A stretch of 35,994 nucleotides of DNA, taken from positions 1 to 35,994 of the forward strand of contig JBNGIS010038673.1 in NCBI GenBank assembly GCA_049999725.1, written 5' to 3'. Source of the stretch: Haplomitrium mnioides (Eukaryota > Marchantiophyta > Haplomitriopsida > Calobryales). A program made the translations under genes and the position numbers. Below are positions 30,668-35,994 of the stretch, one piece after another (position 1 is the first letter of the stretch; every line of letters begins with the position of its first letter). The notes under the pieces are model-generated. The model was given only the letters and a program-made list of their open reading frames with translations, was not told the DNA's origin and made no database searches.

Positions 30668-30869
30668 ATTGAGAGCTACCACCTCCTCCTTTGGAACGAC
30701 GTAAGTCTTGAGCACAGACCAGCTGAGAAACAAAGCTTTTTAATGGTATTTCTTTTTGACTAATCTTTCACAGCAAAACATCTGAAAATCTGTTTGCCAC
30801 ATCCCGTAGGTTAAAACCAGAACCACTGAGAACATCTCTAGCAACCGCACATTTCCTCTTGGACTTCTT
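30668..30869 (-). other. Join between cysteine synthase and callose synthase fragments
   Basis: Upstream of the cysteine synthase match the same frame reads [15 protein letters not shown], and downstream of the callose synthase match another reads AVARDVLSGSGFNLRDVANR. Neither is assigned. These may be intron or filler sequence left from capture. Confidence 0.4.
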
Positions 30870-31190
30870 TTGCTTGATCACTGATATCAAACCCATCTTG
30901 AACTGCAGAACACCTCTTCCTTCGCTCTGTGGATCCAGATCGTGAGCCCTGGAGTATGCATACTCGCACAAAATATGAGCCACTTGAGGGTCATCATGCT
31001 GTATAGAATCCGACGCCTGGAGTATGACATCAATGTTCGAACCCGTCCCTAAGGAAGGTGGGACAACATAACCTTCCACATTCTCTGCGGTTCCCCTTGT
31101 CGTCCGTGGATCACGGTTGCTGCTTCTCCATTCGTTAGCGACTAGCGCACTCCTGACCAATCGTTCCCAGTTAAGCGTGCTTCGCCTCAT
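30870..31190 (-). pseudogene. Callose synthase (glucan synthase-like) N-terminal fragment
   Basis: Callose synthases make beta-1,3-glucan at the plasma membrane and start with a Vta1/callose-synthase N-terminal domain. The minus-strand ATG at 31190 opens MRRSTLNWERLVRSAL. VVPPSLGTGSNIDVILQASD and DPQVAHILCEYAYSRAHDLD follow, then GRGVLQFKMGLISVIKQK. This is the first about 105 residues of the family with no stop, a good match in order and spacing. The match ends near 30870. The rest of the roughly 1,900-residue protein is absent, so it is a captured first exon or similar. Confidence 0.85.
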
Positions 31191-31415
31191 CGAGGTCGCG
31201 CTCACTGCATACTCTGCCTTCAAAATTCAAATCCTCTATAGCTCCTGCTGTCGGAAACTCTACCTAAATCCTATCAACAACGCGGCCCTCCCCGCTAAAC
31301 TTTATCACGAAATTACAACAATGAAACTACTACAGATTGTGGAATTGATCAGCAGGTACAATGGTGAAAACTCCCAAGTTTGAGTACCGAAATTTATGCT
31401 TAAACACCTTTCTCA
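31191..31415. other. Unassigned stretch with plus-strand coding-like frame
   Basis: A plus-strand frame ending at 31383 reads NPINNAALPAKLYHEITTMK and looks coding, but I cannot place it. It could be another captured fragment in the plus orientation. Confidence 0.3.
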
Positions 31416-31577
31416 TCATCGCTGCTGCCCGTCTTCATCCTCCTCTGTTTCATCTTCGTGAGAATCGTTGCCTTCAAACATAAGCAGATCGTGAATTAGA
31501 AACACAGCAAGGCCATTCATGAGGTGAACCATTTTGTAAAGCCACTTATCCGAAGGAGCCTTGATAATATGGGGAAC
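31416..31577 (-). pseudogene. M16 metallopeptidase (nardilysin-like) N-terminal fragment
   Basis: Minus-strand codons give HIIKAPSDKWLYKMVHLMNG, then AVFLIHD, followed by an acidic stretch EDETEEDEDG and a stop. Plant nardilysin/insulin-degrading-type peptidases begin with I-x-K-(S/A)-P-x-D-x-R-x-Y-R-x-x-x-L-x-N-G-L, then L-x-H-D and an acidic run, so the order fits well. The zinc-binding HxxEH lies further on in the family and is not included. The upstream part of this open frame (to 31757) is a different sequence I do not recognise. Confidence 0.6.
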
Positions 31578-31900
31578 ATCTTGGACGAGCTTTGGACTAA
31601 CTCCCACTTTCTTCAAGGAAACTGCAACGTATAGAGAAGTTGGAGGCTTCCTGGAATTCGAACAGACAATATAATGGCCCCAATGATTAGCCAAGCCCTT
31701 GGCGCTGAGAGCCAACATATGACTCAGAGCTCCACAATGCACCGTAATGGCAGCCACTCATCCCTTGAACCACAAATCTTTCCGCCGCCTCCATTATCGC
31801 CTTAACGTTCTCCCATTTTCTTTTAGGGTTTTCTTACCAACTCCGGCAGCCCTATACTCCCTTACAGCCCATTAAACCATCAAAGCAATTCAAAATATTT
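31578..31900 (-). other. Unidentified fragment upstream of the M16 match
   Basis: Two overlapping frames are possible. One continues the M16 frame upstream and includes GLANHWGHYIVCSNSRKPPT; the other starts at an ATG near 31791 with MEAAERFVVQGMSGCHYGAL. Neither is assigned. The ggaggcggcgg leader is GC-rich like a plant 5' end. Confidence 0.3.
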
Positions 31901-31999
31901 TCAACATCCATCTAACTCTTCTCTATCCTCCAACGAATCAACCTGAGAATCGAAAACAAATCTGCTCCAGTAATTACCCTCGGATTCTTGATGTTGCAT
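31901..31999 (-). pseudogene. Short unidentified N-terminal fragment
   Basis: ATG at 31999 and stop at 31903-31901. It reads MQHQESEGNYWSRFVFDSQV followed by an acidic tail, DSLEDREELDGC. No family is recognised. It fits the local pattern of short pieces that begin with Met. Confidence 0.3.
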
Positions 32000-32291
32000 G
32001 CTTCTAATGATTTCAATACAACTTTGCTCACCTCCATTGTCCTCCATTGCTTTCTATGTCATGCTCCAAGAAATGGCAGAATAGCACTTCCTTATAGCCA
32101 GAAGACACCACTTTGTTGTTCTCCGATGACTGTGCTCCTCTTTGTGCTCCAACAAACCTCTTTCAGAAGCTTTTGCAATCTCCTATCTCCTGCCCTAACA
32201 ATTGCACCCGGCCTCCTAGTCTTTGCATTAGTAGGTGTATATCAATTTTCTAGGAGATAGATGGCTAGCTAGTGTTTGGGGACCAGACCAC
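32000..32291. other. Unassigned stretch before the copia-like LTR
   Basis: No recognised gene. It contains ctagctagt at about 32268, a weak Helitron-like end without a clear hairpin, and leads into the polypurine-like run at 32296-32306. Confidence 0.35.
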
Positions 32292-32307
32292 CAGCTAGAG
32301 GGGCGAT
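32292..32307 (+). promoter_or_regulatory. Polypurine-like tract before a copia-like LTR
   Basis: The sequence gctagaggggcgat directly precedes tgtgaggtctc, in the position and style of plant copia polypurine tracts (ggggga-gat then TG). It is interrupted by one C. Confidence 0.5.
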
Positions 32308-32503
32308 TGTGAGGTCTCATGCATTGTATGCGTATTAGACACAATTGTTTGTCATTCTCTGTTGTATGCCGGTAGATGTCATTGAATGTGTGTGGATGAT
32401 GTAGTTGTGTAAGCGATGTGTATGTGCACGACAACTCTCAAAACATTCCATGTAGTTTTCTATTTTTAGACATTTTAAGTTTTTTTGTCTTTTTGTGCCT
32501 TAG

Positions 32504-32510
32504 TATATAA
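32504..32510 (+). promoter_or_regulatory. TATA box in copia-like LTR
   Basis: The sequence tatataa within gtatataaggcc, about 200 bases into the LTR, is a normal position for a plant LTR promoter. Confidence 0.5.
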
Positions 32511-32652
32511 GGCCATATACTCTCATCGAAAGGCTATCTTTCGATGTCTTATTTTGTTTATGAACCAAGAGGAGAGCTGTGGTATCGCAATTCTTGAAGA
32601 AGCATGGATTCCTTGTGAGCAAAGGTGCGCTGGTTTTGATATCAGAAGATCA

Positions 32653-32679
32653 ACACACACACACACACACACACACACA
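32653..32679. repeat. (AC)n microsatellite
   Basis: About 13 uninterrupted AC dinucleotides inside the copia-like LTR. It is likely to be length-variable. Confidence 0.95.
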
Positions 32680-32721
32680 ATTTGGAATTTCTTCAAGAAG
32701 GTATCACTCGAAGAAAAGCAT

Positions 32722-32849
32722 TGTGGGGTCTCATGCATTGCATGCACATGGGACTTAATTGTTTGTCATTCTCTGTTGTATGTTGGTAGATGTCATAGAA
32801 TGTGTGTGGATGATGTAGTTGTGTAAGCAATGTGTATGCGCATGACAAT
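32722..32849 (+). mobile_element. Copia-like LTR, copy 2, truncated
   Basis: Repeats the first about 128 bases of 32308-32435, including gtttgtcattctctgttgta and gtgtggatgatgtagttgtg, with a few substitutions. It ends where satellite sequence begins at 32850. One base separates the copies, so they are head to tail with no internal element sequence. Confidence 0.8.
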
Positions 32850-33120
32850 GGTGTTAAACTCATCTCATGGCATGTATGGTCTTTCTATATAAAAGTTACA
32901 AGTTTGCATTCAAATTCTATCTATTGTGTCAATCTCATCTCATGGCATGCATGATTTTTCTATATCAAAGTTTAAGATTTACATTCAATGTATATCTATG
33001 GTGTTAATCTCATCTCATGGTTTGCATGCTCTTTCTATGTCAAAGTTCCAATTATATATTCAATGTGTATCTATAGTGTGAATCTCATTTTATGGCATGC
33101 AATGCCATGCTCTTTCTATG
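32850..33120. repeat. Satellite block 3, about 75 bp unit
   Basis: About three and a half copies of the same 75 bp unit as at 6841-13516, including tctcatggcatgcatg and tctatatcaaagttt. This places the gene-fragment region and the PHD Ty3 element within or beside the same former array. Confidence 0.9.
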
Positions 33121-33599
33121 TCGACCGGGTGTGTCTGAGTTTTTTCATTTTTTGTAAATTCTGAGCTTCTTAGCCTGGTTGTTTCCATCAGTTTGTGCTA
33201 GCCTACTGTGTGTTGCTATATTTTATTGTTTTATTGTTGTTGTGGCAATCTTGCACCTCTCTACTCTGTCCCCTTTCCCTTCTCTTCCTTTCTATTCTGT
33301 TTTCCCCAAAGAATGTCCTAGATCATGCAAATGCAAGGGGGAGCCCTATGGAATTCAGATGAGTTAGGGAAGAAGGCAAGCAAGAAGATCAAAGGGGCTT
33401 GCAGCAATTCTTGATAGAGGGAGACCATGACAAGGGTGAAAGTCGGGATGCAGAACGGAGGAGCCAACTGTTTGACTAGTGCATCCTCAATTCGTGACCA
33501 TTCAAGGTGTGCAATACTTTGATAGAGAGAAGAGCTCGAGGCAATCGTAGTGCAATTTGAATCGAAGAGAATAAGGCAGAAAAAAGGAGGAATGACCTT
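33121..33599. other. Unassigned stretch
   Basis: Pyrimidine-rich sequence, then a aagggggag run at about 33337 that resembles a polypurine tract but is not followed by TG. No gene is recognised. Confidence 0.4.
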
Positions 33600-34770
33600 C
33601 TGGAGGTTAACTGACGGCCTCAGTCCCGATGAGTCTGTGGAGCGCTGCAGAAACGTGGCAGCCCACCGCACTCCGAGGAATTTGACGGACGACGTGGCAG
33701 CTCCTGCGGGTCCGAAGAGTTCGATGGGATTGAGCCTCCCTACAAGGGGATTCCCAATTAAGTGGGATCCAATCAGCCTCCCTATGTGGGTTCCCCACTT
33801 AACAAGGATCCGCAAACAAAGGTCCGACGGGTCCGAAGTGATGGCGAAACATGGATACGCGAAGGAGTGACTAGACGAAGAGGTGACTTGTCACTATTCC
33901 GGCGGCATGGAGGGTTCCTTAAAAGGCTAAGCGAGAAGGGAAAAACGACAATGGATCATAGTTACGGACTCAAGGACTCCGTGGGGAGCTGCGGAAACGT
34001 GGCAGCTCCACCGTACTTCACGGATTCAGGGACATGTGGCAGTCCCAGGGAGTCCGCGGACCTTAGAGGAAAATAGGGAAGCCCCGGTTAAATGGGTTCC
34101 GATTAGCCTCCCTAAGTGGGGAGCCCCTCTTAACTGGGTTGCGATCAGCCATCCTACGTAGGGAGACCACTTAACGGGGATCCGACAGGAAGCCAATACA
34201 GAGACCAAGGAATGAAGGGTGAAATGACAATGTATCGCTGATCTGGCAAAGCGGGGGAAAGTTTGACAGAGTAAGGTCTGAAAGTTTGACGGGAATCTGC
34301 GGCGCGCATCTTTCTTATCACGAGGGGGTTGGGAATCGGAAATATAGCGAAGGTCTGACCAGACAAAGAGCGAGGGGTGCTGAAAAGGTGATCAGGCGAC
34401 GATCCGGCCAGAACAAGATCGAAGAGGGCCAAAAGAGTGATCAAACAAAGTTTCGGCCAAGGGAAGATCAAGATAGCAAAAAGGTGATTCAGCGACAATA
34501 TGGATAGAGAAAGATCAAGAAATGGCGAAAAGACGATGAAGCGACGATCCGGCCAGAAGAAGAAGCAAGGGACCAGTAGCCAAAAGGGTGACTCCGTAGC
34601 TCCGGCATTGGCGACGACGAAAGTTTGGCGGGGCGGGCTGAAAGTTCGAAGGGGATCCACGGGGAGTCTGCCATAGTTCTTATATCAAGCAGAGGAAAGA
34701 GTTAAGCAAAGGAAGCCTCAATTCTTATTGCGAGCGGGATTCGAAGCGGCGACCAAAGGTACTGTTCTTA
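33600..34770 (+). mobile_element. LTR-like sequence related to LTR B
   Basis: It shares motifs with the reverse complement of LTR B at 5360-5560: cctccctaagtggggag, cccacttaac, ggtccgacgggtccgaag. It also shares ttcttattgcgagc with LTR A (about 315-330). Two imperfect internal copies of a module of about 100 bp with cgtggcagc and gattagcctccctaag (33650-33840 and 33975-34190) are visible. It is probably the U3 part of a cousin LTR on the plus strand. No boundaries were found. Confidence 0.5.
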
Positions 34771-34927
34771 CTCGGCGAGTGAATTGTTTGACGGATGACG
34801 TGGCGTTTAGCGGTGGTCCAAGGGTTCCTGTGGGTTATCGATGGGTCAGCTGCGGAATCCGGTCAATGTGACGGTCCGCCTACCCCCTTGCAGGGCGGTG
34901 TCGGACGGCGCGGCAATGAATGACGTG

Positions 34928-35069
34928 GTGGGATTCCGAGAAGCAACGGCAGGGTTCCAAAGGGCGACTGTGGGGTTCCGCGAATCGACGGCGGGGTTTC
35001 GAGAAGCGACGGCAGGGTTCCGAAGGGCGACTGTGGGGTTCCACAAATCGACGGCGAGGTTCCGAGAAA
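34928..35069 (+). repeat. 21 bp tandem repeat, higher order of 63 bp
   Basis: Units such as gagaagcgacggcagggttcc, aaagggcgactgtggggttcc and gcgaatcgacggcggggttt run in the same order twice, giving a 63 bp higher-order unit of three 21 bp variants (about 6.5 units). The period is a multiple of three, so all six frames stay open here. These frames are not taken as genes. Confidence 0.92.
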
Positions 35070-35994
35070 TTTTTTGGACACATGGCGACTTGTGAGGGTC
35101 CGCGAGCGCTTGCGGAAGCGTGACTGCTTGCGAGGGTGCGCGGGCGATTGCAGAAGCCTGGGAGCAAGGAAATCTAGGATGATCGAGAGGCAGCTTCGGG
35201 ATGCGTCGCGCGATCCTTCTGCTGCTAGCCCAATCTTCTCCAAATGGATTCCTTCAAATTGCTTTGCGAGAAGAACCTCTCTGACCCAGCTGCAGATCTG
35301 CGCTCAACAAGATACTTGGAAGAAATCGAATCGGGGTTGCTTCAGGATTGTTGAGGCGTCCAACGGCGAGGCAATCCTGATCGCAAATTTGCAAAGGAGA
35401 GCACTACGAATCGAAGGCAAGGTTCAGCCAAGAGTTCTTCGAAAATCTTCCTTCCCCAATCCTGAAGGCTTCAGCTGATACTCGTGAAACACAGGCTGAC
35501 TGATAGTGTCAACTTCTCAAGAAACGGTTGTCAACAAGAAAAACTGCCAAAGTCTAGCGAAGAGGAGCGGGTCGATCTTGATCAAGAATTTGTTGCAGGG
35601 GGACGCTTGCTGCATGGGGGGTAAAGCTGGGATTGCTGCCAGAGGGAAGGGATTGTTGTTCATGCAAAATTGAGAGTGGGAGACCAAACTCGAGAGGAAG
35701 AAGCAGCGAGGGAGAGAGGAGAGATTCCAGCCAAGATTCATGTGTGGGGAGTGGACTCGTGCAAGGAGACCAGCGAGGGTGGAGGTGGACTAGAGAGGCG
35801 CTGAGAATCGCTAAGCGTGGAGGCTCAGAGTCTCAGGCAATCCAGGTGGACTCATCGTTACAAGTGGACCAAGCATTTGGAGGTGGATAGCCAGGTGAAT
35901 TTGAAGGGAGTCTGTCAGCTTGAATTTGTGGGAGGCTAAGGGTCGTCTTAGCTTCGTCTGTGCAGGAGCATCAATCCTAGGGGCGCTTGGGGGC
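35070..35994. other. Unassigned GC-richer stretch at the window end
   Basis: Contains mid-sized open frames (35074-35478 plus, 35633-35890 plus) without recognisable domains. It is probably the continuation of the LTR or leader on its left. Confidence 0.35.

Larger units (their letters stand above)
32308..32720 (+). mobile_element. Copia-like LTR, copy 1
   Basis: It begins tgtgaggtctcatgc after a polypurine-like run and ends aagaaaagca. It has a TATA box tatataa at 32504-32510 and an (AC)n run near 32653-32679. The start is repeated at 32722, which fixes the unit at about 414 bp. The LTR call is based on TG/CA ends, TATA placement and the preceding tract. Confidence 0.55.

Noticed and set aside
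32262-32275. Helitron-like 3' end ctagctagt
   Set aside because: There is no GC-rich hairpin 10-12 bases upstream and no matching TC 5' end at the other side, so a Helitron origin of the gene mosaic is not supported.
33330-33345. Polypurine-tract-like aagggggag
   Set aside because: It is not followed by TG and no LTR start could be matched.
34841-35243. Overlapping open frames on both strands
   Set aside because: They follow from the 21 bp repeat, whose period is a multiple of three, and from high GC; no domain is present.

Overview
This window is land-plant nuclear DNA made almost entirely of old, nested LTR retrotransposons, tandem satellite DNA and scraps of captured host genes. I see no intact gene; every coding region carries stops or frameshifts. 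The plant origin rests on Ty3 and Ale/Retrofit-like Ty1/copia elements, plant-type primer-binding sites (PBS), and fragments resembling callose synthase, cysteine synthase, NUFIP and an M16 peptidase. The organism cannot be fixed from this. The element repertoire suggests a large-genome non-flowering plant such as a fern or gymnosperm (weak inference).

Layout. (1) 1-6556: Ty3 element B on the minus strand (LTR 3861-6556, PBS, broken gag). It is cut at 1514/1515 by the LTR of a same-family element A in the opposite orientation. (2) 6841-13516, with a stub after 21281 and another block at 32850-33120: a satellite with a unit of about 75 bp. It was invaded by a chromodomain Ty3 element (7491-11580) and by a short-LTR Ty1/copia element (13507-21281). 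The copia reverse transcriptase (RT) holds a roughly 650 bp repetitive insert. (3) 24446-28041: a third Ty3 element with gag, aspartic protease, a C5 cytosine-DNA-methyltransferase-like segment, an integrase C-terminus and a terminal PHD-type zinc finger. RT, RNase H and the integrase core are missing. (4) 28130-28300: an inverted PBS and LTR-like end. (5) About 29400-32000: N-terminal fragments of several unrelated host genes, mostly on the minus strand. (6) 32308-32849: two head-to-tail copies of a copia-like LTR. (7) 33121-35994: LTR or leader-like sequence, partly related to LTR B, with a 21 bp tandem repeat.

How it fits together. Elements B, the chromovirus and copia are ordinary self-replicating cassettes in decay. 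The most unusual component is the methyltransferase/PHD Ty3 element, a retrotransposon that appears to have carried its own chromatin-modifying and chromatin-reading modules. Next in interest are the mosaic of host gene 5' ends and the in-frame repeat block inside the copia RT.
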